DNA from: Paractinoplanes toevensis
GTDB lineage: Bacteria; Actinomycetota; Actinomycetes; Mycobacteriales; Micromonosporaceae
Reading direction: 5' to 3'
Assembly (NCBI RefSeq): GCF_018332695.1
Contig: NZ_BOQN01000085.1
Location: forward strand, 37,809 to 101,808
DNA: 64,000 bases
Part shown: positions 6,888 through 15,489 of the stretch, one piece after another
Layout: the number at the start of each line of letters is the position of its first letter
How positions within the stretch are numbered: position 1 is the stretch's first letter
Program-made: the position numbers and the translations under genes
Notes under the pieces: generated by a model
What the model was told of the DNA's origin: nothing
Seen by the model: only the letters and a program-made list of their open reading frames with translations
The model's database searches: none

Positions 6888-8019
6888 GTACGCGGAACAT
6901 GTTGATGTCATGTTGACTGTCAACCCAGGACTGGCCGGTGTCGTCGCGTTCGACACCGAGATCGCGGAACCGGACCGCGACGGCGGCGCACTGCGATACC
7001 GCGGCGTGGACGTCCGTGAGCTCGCCGGAAAGATCACCTTCGCCGAGGTGTGGGGTTTGCTCGCCGATGGCGACCTGACCCAGGGCCTGCTGCCCGCCGA
7101 GCCGTTCCCGATCCCCGTGCACTCCGGCGACACCCGCGTCGACGTGCAGGCGGCGGTGTCCCTGCTCGCCCCGTACTGGGGCATGCGCCCCCTCATCGAC
7201 ATCGACCACGCGCAGGCCCGCGACGACCTGGCCCGGGTTTCGGTGATGACCCTGTCGTACGTGGCCCAGTCGGCCCGCGGCACCCACCGGCCGGCCGTGC
7301 CGCAGCGCATCGTCGACGGCGGCCGTAACGCGACCGAGCGGTTCATGCTCCGCTGGCAGGGCGACCCCGACCCGCGGCACGTGGCCGCGATCGACCGCTA
7401 CTGGGTCTGTGCCGCCGAGCACGGCATGAACGCGTCGACCTTCACCGCCCGGGTCGTGGCCAGCACCGGCGCGGACGTACCGGCGTGCATGTCCGCCGCG
7501 GTGGCGGCGTTGTCCGGCCCGCTGCACGGCGGCGCGCCGGCCCGGGCGCTCAGCATGATCGAGGACGTGGAGCGCGGCGCCGACCCGAGGGCCTACGTGA
7601 AGAGCATCCTGGACGGCGGCAAACGCCTGATGGGTTTCGGTCATGCGGTCTACCGGGCGGAGGACCCGCGCGCCGCGATCCTGCGCGCCGCGGCGAAGGA
7701 GTTGGGCGCCCCGCGCTACGAGGTGGCTCTGGAGCTGGAGAAGGCCGCGCTGGCCGAGCTGCGCGAACGCAAGCCCGACCGGGTCCTGGAGACCAACGTG
7801 GAGTACTGGGCGGCGGTCGTGCTCGATTTCGCCCAGGTTCCGTCGGACATGTTCGCGTCCATGTTCACCTGCGCGCGGACGGCCGGCTGGAGCGCCCACA
7901 TCCTCGAACAGAAGCGCCTCGGCAAACTCATCCGCCCGTCCGCCGACTACGTGGGCCCGCCCGCGCGCCCGGCCGCCGAGGTCACCGGCTGGGACGCGAC
8001 CGTCAAGAAGTACGCCTGA
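6886..8019 (+). CDS. citA: Citrate synthase 2 (CitA type)
   Basis: Citrate synthase of the short CitA type found in actinobacteria, feeding acetyl-CoA into the TCA cycle. It closely resembles M. tuberculosis CitA as I recall it, with VAFDTEIAEPDRDGGALRYRG, AEHGMNASTFTARV and GFGHAVYRAEDPRA in order. Conserved catalytic histidines are His214 (GPLHGGAP) and His253. The usual catalytic Asp position reads Glu306 (NVEYW); I believe this is general in the CitA subgroup. ATG 6886 gives 377 aa; ATG 6910 (residue 9) is equally possible and neither has a clear ribosome-binding site, so a leaderless mRNA is possible. Confidence 0.9.
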   Translation: MYAEHVDVMLTVNPGLAGVVAFDTEIAEPDRDGGALRYRGVDVRELAGKITFAEVWGLLADGDLTQGLLPAEPFPIPVHSGDTRVDVQAAVSLLAPYWGMRPLIDIDHAQARDDLARVSVMTLSYVAQSARGTHRPAVPQRIVDGGRNATERFMLRWQGDPDPRHVAAIDRYWVCAAEHGMNASTFTARVVASTGADVPACMSAAVAALSGPLHGGAPARALSMIEDVERGADPRAYVKSILDGGKRLMGFGHAVYRAEDPRAAILRAAAKELGAPRYEVALELEKAALAELRERKPDRVLETNVEYWAAVVLDFAQVPSDMFASMFTCARTAGWSAHILEQKRLGKLIRPSADYVGPPARPAAEVTGWDATVKKYA

Positions 8020-8026
8020 CCGAAGA

Positions 8027-8048
8027 GGCCGGCCGCTACACGCCGGCC
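8027..8048. terminator. GC-rich hairpin between convergent citA and YiaAB-like gene
   Basis: GGCCGGC (8027-8033) pairs with GCCGGCC (8042-8048) around an 8-nt loop that contains the stop codon of the convergent gene. It probably terminates both transcripts. There is no T-run. Confidence 0.45.
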
Positions 8049-8338
8049 GGGTCCTTGAACGGGTTGTGCTCGCTGATCAGTTTGTCGATGCGGGCCTGGT
8101 CGACCCGGCGCACGACGGTGCCGACCTCCTGCGAGTCGCGGACGCACTTGGCCAGCGTGAAGCTCGATGTGACGACGTAGAGCAGGCCGACCGCCAGGAA
8201 GGCGCGGATCCAGCCGCCGACCGGCAGATAGAAGATGCCCGCCGCGAGGGCGAACAGCGAAATGACGAACGAGGCGGCCGCCTGGGCGTAGAACGCGGTC
8301 GTGACTTTCGGCTGCGGATTGATGTCCATGGCGGTCAT
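8036..8338 (-). CDS. YiaA/YiaB two-helix domain membrane protein
   Basis: Small inner-membrane protein of 100 aa with the YiaAB two-helix fold. Two transmembrane helices are clear, at about residues 20-42 (FVISLFALAAGIFYL) and 48-66 (IRAFLAVGLLYVVTSSFTL), followed by a conserved charged tail (CVRDSQEVGTVVRRVDQARID and NPFKDP). Function is unknown across the family. ATG 8338 is used; the second Met at residue 4 is possible. It is convergent with citA. Confidence 0.82.
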   Translation of the reverse strand: MTAMDINPQPKVTTAFYAQAAASFVISLFALAAGIFYLPVGGWIRAFLAVGLLYVVTSSFTLAKCVRDSQEVGTVVRRVDQARIDKLISEHNPFKDPAGV

Positions 8339-8377
8339 CCTTGCGGGCCGCTCACGCCGGCGAATGAGTGCGAATAC

Positions 8378-8761
8378 TCAATGTAGGCCGTCGTGGTTCA
8401 GATAGAGGACGATGCGCAGGTTGTCGCCGTCGTCGTGCAGCAGGAACGACGAGGCCAGCGGGAGCGGGTCGCCGCCGGCCGGGCGCAGCGCCGACCATTC
8501 GGTGCGGACCAGCACGTAGTGGTCGTCGAGGCGGGTCTCGGTCAGCGCGGTGAGCACCGTCGGGCCGTAACCGGCGTCGGCGAACACGGCGGCCCGGCGG
8601 GGGAGGGCGCGCAGGAAGGCCTCGCGGGTCACCGAGCGGGGGCCGTCGGCGTCGGCGGACAGGAACTGGTCGGCGAAGCAGGCGCCGAGTTGCTCGGGCT
8701 GGAGACTGGCGCAGCCGAAGGCGTGAAGGAACGCGCGAACCCGCGCGGAGGAATCCGACAT
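8378..8761 (-). CDS. NTF2-like/SnoaL-like protein
   Basis: Small soluble protein of about 127 aa with the alpha-beta pattern of the NTF2/SnoaL cone fold: an N-terminal helix pair (VRAFLHAFGCASLQPEQLGACFADQF) and then a mixed sheet ending in LRIVLYLNHDGL. Such proteins may bind small ligands or act as isomerases; no catalytic residue can be named here. I chose the ATG at 8761 (MSDSSARVRAF); a GTG 13 codons upstream adds a Cys-rich stretch that looks non-coding. The 50 bp upstream is unusually AT-rich and may hold the promoter. Confidence 0.6.
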   Translation of the reverse strand: MSDSSARVRAFLHAFGCASLQPEQLGACFADQFLSADADGPRSVTREAFLRALPRRAAVFADAGYGPTVLTALTETRLDDHYVLVRTEWSALRPAGGDPLPLASSFLLHDDGDNLRIVLYLNHDGLH

Positions 8762-8811
8762 GCCGGCAAAGATAATGCGGCACTGTCCACAATATACCAC
8801 AAAAAGCGGAT

Positions 8812-9618
8812 TTAATCTAGGATTGAACGGATCCGATCGGCCACCACTTCGGCCCCCTTACCGAGCAGGATCGTGTAGTGGTTGACGTCCGGAACGATCT
8901 CGGCCCCGGCCGCCTCGAGCACCGCCGAAGGGTACATCCCGCCCTCCTCGTCCTGCAGCCCACGAGGCGCCCCGAGCAGCGGAAACCCGGCCGGGGCCGG
9001 CGCGGTCAGCATGTCGCGGGCATCCGCCCGGACGGCGTCGAGCACGCACGACGAGCCGGTCCCGGTGAAGTCCCGCCGGACATATTCGGATACGTCGGCA
9101 GACCAGTACTTCCCGAGCGCCGGATTGGCCCGGAAAAAGTCGAGATACTCGTCCGCCGACCCGAAGGTCATCGACAGCCGCCGCATGGCCGGCCCGATCG
9201 TCGCGTGCAGCGCGGTGTCGACGTCGATCCCCGGCGGCACCGGCAACGGCAGCCCGCCGTCGACGAGCAGCCCCGACGAGACCCGCGCCGGATACCGCTG
9301 AGCGGTCTCGGTCACCACGAACCCGCCCATGGAATGCCCGGCCAGCGCCACCCGCTCGAGCCCGAGATGATCCGCCACCGCGATCAGATCGGCCGCATGC
9401 GCGGCCATCCCGAACGGCCCGGCGATTCCCGCACTGCCGGCGCGCCCCCGAAGATCAGGAGCAATCAGCCGTACGCCTCCGTCCAGCGCCCGGGCCACCG
9501 CCGCCCACGACAGCGCGTTGGCGGTGATCCCGTGCGCCGCGATGACCGTCGGCCCGTCCCCGGGCCAGGCCACGACCCGCAGGTTGCCGCCGGTCACCGC
9601 AACATCGAATTCCTCCAC
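8812..9618 (-). CDS. Alpha/beta hydrolase
   Basis: Serine hydrolase of the alpha/beta fold, 268 aa, cytosolic, substrate unknown. The nucleophile elbow is GHSMGG at about residues 94-99 and the oxyanion region is AAHGITAN near residue 29. A catalytic acid is likely in the middle region, and the catalytic His is probably in DVNHYTILLG near the C-terminus. An APDLRGRAGSAG segment is typical of esterase/lactonase/haloperoxidase-like members. It is transcribed away from the regulator downstream and shows no clear operon partner. Confidence 0.82.
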   Translation of the reverse strand: MEEFDVAVTGGNLRVVAWPGDGPTVIAAHGITANALSWAAVARALDGGVRLIAPDLRGRAGSAGIAGPFGMAAHAADLIAVADHLGLERVALAGHSMGGFVVTETAQRYPARVSSGLLVDGGLPLPVPPGIDVDTALHATIGPAMRRLSMTFGSADEYLDFFRANPALGKYWSADVSEYVRRDFTGTGSSCVLDAVRADARDMLTAPAPAGFPLLGAPRGLQDEEGGMYPSAVLEAAGAEIVPDVNHYTILLGKGAEVVADRIRSILD

Positions 9619-9680
9619 CCCGCCACCCTATGAACAATTCCGGTCCGCACCTATGGCCCTCATCCACATACCGGCGAGCG

Positions 9681-11594
9681 TCAACGCTGATCCTGAGCCA
9701 GACGATGCAGGCGCAGGGCCAGTTGCAGGTCCAGGGCGCGGGCCGGGGACTGCCAGTCGGGGCCTAGGAGGTTGGCGATCCGGTCCAGGCGCTGGGTCAC
9801 CGTGTTGACGTGCACGTGCAGGGTCTCGGCGGCGCGGGCCAGGCTGCCGCCGGCGCCGAAGTAGGCCTCCAGGGTCTTCAGCAGGGCGGTTCCGCGGCGG
9901 GTGTCGTAGTCCACGACCGGGCCGATCGCCGAGCGCAGGAACGCGGGCACGTCGCGGCGGTCGCCCAGCAGCAGGCCGACGTAGCCGAGCTCGGTGTTGC
10001 TCGCGCCGTCGCCGACCCGGCCCAGGGCGATCAGCGCCGTCGCGCAGGCGTCCGCCTCGCGGTAGGCGGGGGCGATCGCGGCGGGGGCGGCGGCCGGGCC
10101 GGCCGCACCGGCGGTCACCGGGCGGCCCAGCGCCCGGGACAGTTCCTTCGCCACCGTACGGGCCGCGGCGGCCGGGTCGGTGCCGGGCAGGATCAGGGCC
10201 ACCCGGCCGTCCTTGCCGACCGCCAGGCCGGAGCGGGCGGCGGCGAACGTGCGCGCCCAGGACACCGCCCGCTGCCGCAGGCCGCCCTCGGCCCGGTCGG
10301 CGGCAGCCACCACCACGTGCGGGGTGTCCAGGTCGACGCCCAGGCGGCGGGCCCGGGAGCGCAGCGCCTGTTCGTCGCGGATCGGGCGGCCGATCAGATC
10401 GTCCAGGAGTTCACCGCGGACCTGGCCCTCGGCCTCGGCGACGGTGCGGCGGAACAGCAGCAGCAGCGCGGTGATCTGCGCGGCCCGTTCGAGGATGCGC
10501 TGGTCGGCGCCGGCCAGCGGCTCGGCGGGGTGGAAGACCAGGGCGCCCAGGTTGTCGGCGCCGGCCACCACCGCCGCCACGTAGGCGTCGCCGCGCTGGA
10601 CGCTGCGGCCGGCACCCCGGGACGCCGCGACCGCCTCGGCCATGTCGGTGGCGTCCAGCTCGGGCAGGCCGCCGGACCAGGTCGGGGACTTCGCCACGGC
10701 CAGTTCGCGGCCGGCCGCGTCCAGCACCAGCAGGGCGCCGCCGAGCACGTCGACCAGGTCGGCGGCCACGTCCTCGACGCCGCCGCCGCGCAGCACCAGG
10801 GCGGTCATCCGGTCGTGGGCGGCGGCGGCCCGCTCCACCGACGCGCTGTGCGCCTGGATCACCGTGTTCGCGGCGGACAGTTCGGCCAGGGCGGCCTGGG
10901 TCTCGGTGAGCAGGCGGGCGGTGTCGATGGCCACCGCCGCGTGCGCGGCCAGCGAACCGAGCAGGGCCACCTCCTCGCGGGCGAACGGCCGCTCGGTGCG
11001 GTCGGCCGCGAACAGCACGCCGATCACGGCGGACCCCAGTCTCAGGGGTACGCCGAGGATGGCGACGAGACCTTCGTCCCGTACGCCCGAATCGATTTCC
11101 GTCGTGTGCCGGAAGCGCGGGTCCTGGCCGTAGTTCGCGGTCGCGTAGGGGGTCCCGGACACCGCGACCAGGCCGCCCAGCCCGGCCCCGGCCGGCAGCC
11201 GCAGGGTCTGGAAGCTGGCCGCCACCGAGCCGTCGGTGATCCGCATGTAGGTGTCGCCGCGCCCCGGGTCGTCCAGGGTCAGGTAGGAGACGTCCGCGCC
11301 GAGCAGGGTGCGCGCCCGGTGCACGATGGCCCGCAGCACCGCGTCCAGATCGCGCAGCCCGGCGAGGTCGCCCGCGGTGTCGTACAGCGCGGAGAGCTCC
11401 TCCTCGCGGCGCCGGCGCCGCGCCAGCAGCGCCCGCACCCGCAGCGCGGCGAGTTTGATCTCCTCCAGTTCGGCGAGATCGTCGGCGGCGGCACCGGCCT
11501 GCCGGGCGGCCAGCAGCGGGCGCTCGAACTCGACCGGCGCGGCCTCGCGGGCCAGCAGGTCGAGGTATTCGAGCGGGCTGAGCACGATCGCCAA
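9681..11594 (-). CDS. GAF-domain PucR/CdaR-type transcriptional regulator
   Basis: Large regulator of 637 aa. An N-terminal coiled region (residues 30-75) precedes a GAF sensor domain (about 85-235, with LRDLDAVLRAIVHRARTLLGADVSYLTL). A linker and GGDEF-like CdaR region follow, and the C-terminus is a PucR helix-turn-helix (SLARAAETLHVHVNTVTQRLDRI). The likely start is TTG at 11594, 1 bp after the stop of the upstream SDR gene; GTG at 11585 is an alternative. The tight spacing implies cotranscription with 3-hydroxybutyrate dehydrogenase, so the regulator may govern ketone-body or polyhydroxybutyrate use. That role is inference from context. Confidence 0.85.
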   Translation of the reverse strand: MAIVLSPLEYLDLLAREAAPVEFERPLLAARQAGAAADDLAELEEIKLAALRVRALLARRRRREEELSALYDTAGDLAGLRDLDAVLRAIVHRARTLLGADVSYLTLDDPGRGDTYMRITDGSVAASFQTLRLPAGAGLGGLVAVSGTPYATANYGQDPRFRHTTEIDSGVRDEGLVAILGVPLRLGSAVIGVLFAADRTERPFAREEVALLGSLAAHAAVAIDTARLLTETQAALAELSAANTVIQAHSASVERAAAAHDRMTALVLRGGGVEDVAADLVDVLGGALLVLDAAGRELAVAKSPTWSGGLPELDATDMAEAVAASRGAGRSVQRGDAYVAAVVAGADNLGALVFHPAEPLAGADQRILERAAQITALLLLFRRTVAEAEGQVRGELLDDLIGRPIRDEQALRSRARRLGVDLDTPHVVVAAADRAEGGLRQRAVSWARTFAAARSGLAVGKDGRVALILPGTDPAAAARTVAKELSRALGRPVTAGAAGPAAAPAAIAPAYREADACATALIALGRVGDGASNTELGYVGLLLGDRRDVPAFLRSAIGPVVDYDTRRGTALLKTLEAYFGAGGSLARAAETLHVHVNTVTQRLDRIANLLGPDWQSPARALDLQLALRLHRLAQDQR

Positions 11595-11595
11595 A

Positions 11596-12333
11596 CTAGT
11601 GCGCCGTCCAGCCGCCGTCGATGGTGATCGAGGAACCGGTGATCAGCGCGGCGGGTGGGGTGCAGAGGTAGGCGAGCAGCTCGGCGACCTCGGCCGGCTC
11701 GATGAGGCGCTTGATGGCCGCCCGTTCCAGCAGGATCTTCTCCACGACCTCGGACTCCTCGATGCCGTGGATCGCGGCCTGGTCGGCGATCTGCTTGTCG
11801 ACCAGGGGCGTGCGCACGAACGCGGGGCAGATGCAGTTGGAGGTGACCCCGTGCGGCGCGCCTTCGAGAGCCGTCACCTTCGACAGACCCTCCAGCCCAT
11901 GCTTTGCCGTGACATAAGCAGATTTGTACGGCGAGGCGATCAGGCCGTGCACCGACGAGATGTTGATGATCCGGCCCCAGCCGCTGGCGTACATGTGCGG
12001 CAGGACGTGCTTCACCAGTCGGTAGGGCGCCTCGACCATCACCTTCTGGATCAGCGCGAACCGGTCGTCGGGGAACTCGGTCAGCGGCGACACGACCTGC
12101 AACCCCGCGTTGTTGACCAGCACGTCCACCTCGGCGGGCAGGCCGGCGATCGCCGACAGGTCGCTCAGATCGGTCACGATGGTGTTCTCACCGGGCCGGA
12201 GGTCCACCACGACGACCTTCGCCCCGGCGTCGGCCAGGCGCCGCGCGCAGGCCTGGCCGATGCCGCTGCCGCCCCCGGTGACCAGGGCGGTCTTTCCGGA
12301 CAGGTCGAGGTCGACCACATGTGCCGTCGTCAT
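11596..12333 (-). CDS. bdhA: 3-hydroxybutyrate dehydrogenase (SDR family)
   Basis: Short-chain dehydrogenase likely interconverting 3-hydroxybutyrate and acetoacetate with NAD. The Rossmann motif TGGGSGIG is near the N-terminus, NNAG marks the active-site sheet, and the catalytic Ser-Tyr-Lys set is visible as INISS and SAYVTAKHG. The segments HGLIASPYKSAYVTAKHG and CPAFVRTPLVDKQI strongly resemble bacterial 3-hydroxybutyrate dehydrogenases. Length is 245 aa. ATG 12333 is used because it precedes the first beta strand correctly, although the frame stays open far upstream. It is followed within 1 bp by the PucR-type regulator. Confidence 0.85.
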   Translation of the reverse strand: MTTAHVVDLDLSGKTALVTGGGSGIGQACARRLADAGAKVVVVDLRPGENTIVTDLSDLSAIAGLPAEVDVLVNNAGLQVVSPLTEFPDDRFALIQKVMVEAPYRLVKHVLPHMYASGWGRIINISSVHGLIASPYKSAYVTAKHGLEGLSKVTALEGAPHGVTSNCICPAFVRTPLVDKQIADQAAIHGIEESEVVEKILLERAAIKRLIEPAEVAELLAYLCTPPAALITGSSITIDGGWTAH

Positions 12334-12426
12334 ATCGCTGAACTTACGAGCCTTCGCGACCCACCGCACATGTGCGCGCCCCACATACCGGCCGCGTTGC
12401 CGGTGTGCGGTACCTTTCGGGCCGCG

Positions 12427-13521
12427 ATGAGAGCCCTTACCCTCACCCGCCGTGGTGTCCTCGGAGCCGCGTTCGCGGCCGCCGTCGCCGGGTGCGGCCC
12501 GGTCGCCGACCCGCTGACCGGTGGCGCGAGCGCGTCCACCCCGCTCAACATCGGGGTGATCCGGTCCCGCAAGGGTGTCTTCACCGCCGAGGGCGGCCGC
12601 TTCGAGCAGGCGCTGCGGGCCAGCCTGCTGTACTCGACGAACTACACCGGCCTGATCGGCTCGCGCACCATCATGGTCACCTGGATGGACGACCGGAGCG
12701 ACCCGGACAGGGCGGCGGCCGCGGCCGAGGAGCTCAACCGCCGGGGCATCCGGCTGATCGCCGGCGGCACCACCTCGGCGTCGGCGTTGCGGATCGCCGC
12801 GGTCGCCGAACGCAACCGGGCCGTCTTCCTGGCCAACGCGCCCGACGACCGGCTGACCGGCCTCAACCGTTACACGTTCCGCACCGGCCGGCAGACCTAC
12901 CAGGACCTCGCCGCGGCCCGCACGCTCATCCCGGCCGGCGCCCGGGTCGTCGTCTACGGGCCGGACAACACGGCCGCGCGGGTGCTCGGCGCGGCCGGCA
13001 CCGTGCGCGACCCGGCCTGGATCGCCCGCACCCGGCCGGACGTGCTGTTCCTGGACTGGCCGGTGCCGAACCGCAGGCTGATGCGCGGCGTCCCGGCCGG
13101 GCTGCCGATCGTCGCCGTGCTCGGGGCGCGCAGCACCTGGCCGGCCTTCCCGCCGAGCCTGGTCGGCTCGATGCGGTTCGCCACCGGCTACGTCGACCGG
13201 GCGGTCGGCGGCGCCCTCTACAACGTGCTGCGCAACCGGGTCTGGGCGGGGCGCACCGACACCGGTCACGTCGAGGGCTTCACCGCCGGCCAGCTGATGG
13301 TCGAGGCGATGCAGATCGCGCCGGACGATCCGGACGCGATGGTCACCTTCCTGGAGGGGCTGCGGTTCGGCGGGATCAAGGGCGAGCTGGAGATCCGGGC
13401 CACCGACCACGCCCTGCTCCAGTCGATGTACCAGGCGTCGCTGACCTGGACCGGCGCGTCCGGCGCGCTCACCGCGGTCACCACCGCGACCCTGACCCCG
13501 GACCGCACCGCCCCGCCGTAA
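12427..13521 (+). CDS. Substrate-binding lipoprotein (type 1 periplasmic fold)
   Basis: Secreted lipoprotein of 364 aa resembling the branched-chain amino acid/ligand-binding family. The N-terminus has TRRGVLGAAFAAAVAGC: a twin-arginine-like start, a hydrophobic stretch and a lipobox with Cys23. The mature part opens with LNIGVIRSRKGVFTAEGGRF and contains RTIMVTWMDDRSDPDRAAAAAEEL and GGTTSASALRIA, as in type 1 binding proteins. No permease or ATPase gene is adjacent, so it may be an orphan receptor or part of a system elsewhere. ATG 12427 is the start that yields the signal peptide. The ligand is unknown. Confidence 0.78.
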   Translation: MRALTLTRRGVLGAAFAAAVAGCGPVADPLTGGASASTPLNIGVIRSRKGVFTAEGGRFEQALRASLLYSTNYTGLIGSRTIMVTWMDDRSDPDRAAAAAEELNRRGIRLIAGGTTSASALRIAAVAERNRAVFLANAPDDRLTGLNRYTFRTGRQTYQDLAAARTLIPAGARVVVYGPDNTAARVLGAAGTVRDPAWIARTRPDVLFLDWPVPNRRLMRGVPAGLPIVAVLGARSTWPAFPPSLVGSMRFATGYVDRAVGGALYNVLRNRVWAGRTDTGHVEGFTAGQLMVEAMQIAPDDPDAMVTFLEGLRFGGIKGELEIRATDHALLQSMYQASLTWTGASGALTAVTTATLTPDRTAPP

Positions 13522-13530
13522 GCTCGGCGG

Positions 13531-13935
13531 ATGGCGGACCGCGCGAGGGTCGAGGACGTGCACGAGCTGGCCCAGGCGATGCCGCACGTCACGGTGGAGT
13601 ACGGCGGCGACGAGAACCCGATCTACCAGGTCGGCCGCAAGTCGTTCGTGTTCTTCCGGACGCCGCGGCCGGACGCGGTCGACCCGGACACCGGCGAGCG
13701 GTACACGGACGTGATCGTCTTCTGGGTGGAGTCCGAAAACGATAAGCAGGCCCTGGTCCAGGACCCGGCCACGCCGTTCTTCACCACCCCGCATTTCGAC
13801 GGCCACCCGTCGGTGCTGCTGCGCGCCGCCCGGATCGGCGAGCTGAGCCGGGCCGAGCTCGCCGAGATCGTCCAGGACGCCTGGCTCTCCCGGGCGTCGA
13901 AACGCCGGGCCGCCGACTGGCTCGCGTCCCGCTGA
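13531..13935 (+). CDS. MmcQ/YjbR family protein
   Basis: Small protein of 134 aa with the YjbR/MmcQ fold, a CyaY-like double-wing structure usually labelled DNA-binding, though the function is unproven. Visible family pattern: a helical N-terminus with ELAQAMPHV, then GRKSFVFFRTP, a beta strand TDVIVFWVES, FFTTPHFDGHPSVLLR, and a C-terminal helix with VQDAWLSRASKRRAADW. It starts 9 bp after the preceding lipoprotein gene and may be cotranscribed, though the two have no obvious functional link. Confidence 0.82.
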   Translation: MADRARVEDVHELAQAMPHVTVEYGGDENPIYQVGRKSFVFFRTPRPDAVDPDTGERYTDVIVFWVESENDKQALVQDPATPFFTTPHFDGHPSVLLRAARIGELSRAELAEIVQDAWLSRASKRRAADWLASR

Positions 13936-13975
13936 GGGGTCGCGCAAAGTCACCGCGGTAAATACGATCGGTCAC

Positions 13976-15316
13976 GTGACGGCCGAGAGTGTGCGAACCC
14001 CGCTGGTGCGTGGGCTTCCCGTGCTGGGCAATGCCCTGCGGATGGCGAGGAATCCGGCCCGGTTCTTCGTGGACTGCTATCGCGAGCACGGCGCGGTGTT
14101 CCGGGTGCGGATGCTCGGGCGCGAGCACGCGGTTCTCGCCGGCGCCGAGGCGGCCGAATTCCTGGGCACCAAGGAGGGCCGCGACAGCCTGCGTTCGAAG
14201 GAGTTCTTCCGCGGTCTGGTCGACGAATACGGCGCCACCCGCACGCTGCCCGGTGAGGACGGGGCGAGCCACAAGGAACTGCGCGACATCATGCGCCGCG
14301 GCTATTCGCGGGAGGCGATCGCCGACCGGCTCGACGAGGTCGTCGCGATCACCGATCGCAACATCGAACGGTCCTGGCCGGCCGGCGGAAGCGTTCCGGT
14401 GCTGCGGTCGATGCAATATCTGGTCACCGATCAGCTCGGCGAGTTGCTCACCGGGGCGTCCCGGCCGGAATACGTCAACGACATCCGGATCGCCACCATG
14501 TACCTGCTCAATGTGCTGGTCACCCGGTCCCGGCCGCGGGTCCTGCTGCGCGATCCGCGTTATCGGCGGGCGAAGACCCGGGTTCTCGAGCTCAGCCGGA
14601 AAATGATCGACGATCGGTCGCGGGCCGGAGCCGGTGCGAAGCCGGCGGTGCTCATCGACGACCTCTTGCGGGCCCACCGGGAACGACCGGAGGCAATGCC
14701 CGACTCCGATCTGATGATCAGCGTGACCGGCCCCTACGTGGCCGGCCTGGACACCGTCGCGAACACCATGTCGGCCTTCGTCTACGCCGTTCTCAAGCAC
14801 CCTGACGTGCTGGAACGGGTGCGGGCCGAGGCCGACGAACTGTTCGCGAAAGGCAGCATCACCGAGAAGGACCTGCGCGGCATCCCGGCCATTCGCGGCG
14901 CCCTCATGGAGACCATGCGGCTCTATCCGATCGCCGTGGTGCAGATGCGCACGGCCACCCGCGACTTCACCTTCCAGGGCCACCGGATCGCCGCCGGCGA
15001 GACCCTCTACATCGGCACCACCGTGCCGCATTTCCTCGACGAGTTCTTCCCCGACCCGGAACGCTTCGACATCGACCGCTACGAAAAGCCGCGCGCCGAG
15101 CACCTGCGGGCCGGCGCCTATTCGCCCTACGGCCGCGGCCAGCACGTCTGCCTCGGCAAAACCCTCGCCGACGTGCAGATGCTGGTCACCACGGCCCGCC
15201 TGTTCCACCGGCTCGACCTGCGCCTCGACCCGCCCGGTTACGACCTCAAGATGAAAACCACGCCGACCCCGGGCCCATCGCTCAACTTCCGCGTCCGGGT
15301 GGCCGGGCACCGCTAA
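13976..15316 (+). CDS. Cytochrome P450
   Basis: Haem-thiolate monooxygenase of 446 aa; substrate unknown. The I-helix oxygen-binding motif is AGLDT (residues 256-260), the K-helix ExxR is E312-R315 (ETMRLYP), and the haem loop is YGRGQHVCLG with Cys392 as the iron ligand. The loop's usual first Phe is Tyr, and a His replaces the common Arg two residues before the Cys. There is no N-terminal membrane anchor, as expected of soluble bacterial P450s. No ferredoxin gene is adjacent. GTG 13976 is used. It converges on the NAD-kinase-like gene across a 173-bp region filled by a large inverted repeat. Confidence 0.9.
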   Translation: MTAESVRTPLVRGLPVLGNALRMARNPARFFVDCYREHGAVFRVRMLGREHAVLAGAEAAEFLGTKEGRDSLRSKEFFRGLVDEYGATRTLPGEDGASHKELRDIMRRGYSREAIADRLDEVVAITDRNIERSWPAGGSVPVLRSMQYLVTDQLGELLTGASRPEYVNDIRIATMYLLNVLVTRSRPRVLLRDPRYRRAKTRVLELSRKMIDDRSRAGAGAKPAVLIDDLLRAHRERPEAMPDSDLMISVTGPYVAGLDTVANTMSAFVYAVLKHPDVLERVRAEADELFAKGSITEKDLRGIPAIRGALMETMRLYPIAVVQMRTATRDFTFQGHRIAAGETLYIGTTVPHFLDEFFPDPERFDIDRYEKPRAEHLRAGAYSPYGRGQHVCLGKTLADVQMLVTTARLFHRLDLRLDPPGYDLKMKTTPTPGPSLNFRVRVAGHR

Positions 15317-15318
15317 AA

Positions 15319-15486
15319 GTACGGGCATGGAAAGTCCCGTGGTTCTCCGGGCGAGCTGAGCGTTCGGTTGCGGCCGCCAGGCCGCTCTCGCGTGAGGTGT
15401 TGCCGCGCCCCACGCGATGGCGGCGCTACGGCGCCGGCCACCCGCTCAGCTCGCCGGGAGAACCGCGGGACTTTCCATGCCCGTAC
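15319..15486. repeat. 44-bp inverted repeat with 80-bp spacer
   Basis: Arms 15319-15362 and 15443-15486 are reverse complements with only two mismatches over 44 bp. The left arm starts GTACGGGCATGGAAAGTCCC. The repeat fills nearly the whole gap between two convergent genes. The 80-bp centre is GC-rich with small internal dyads and no reading frame I can support. It could be an oversized bidirectional terminator or a small palindromic mobile element; no target-site duplication was identified. Confidence 0.88.
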
Positions 15487-15489
15487 GTT

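Noticed and set aside
5905..7899. Minus-strand frame of 664 codons spanning both citrate synthase genes
   Set aside because: It is out of frame with the fusion citrate synthase and antisense to citA; no domain is visible.
9810..11627. Plus-strand frame of about 600 codons opposite the PucR-type regulator
   Set aside because: Antisense shadow with Gly/Gln/Arg-rich low-complexity translation and no motif.
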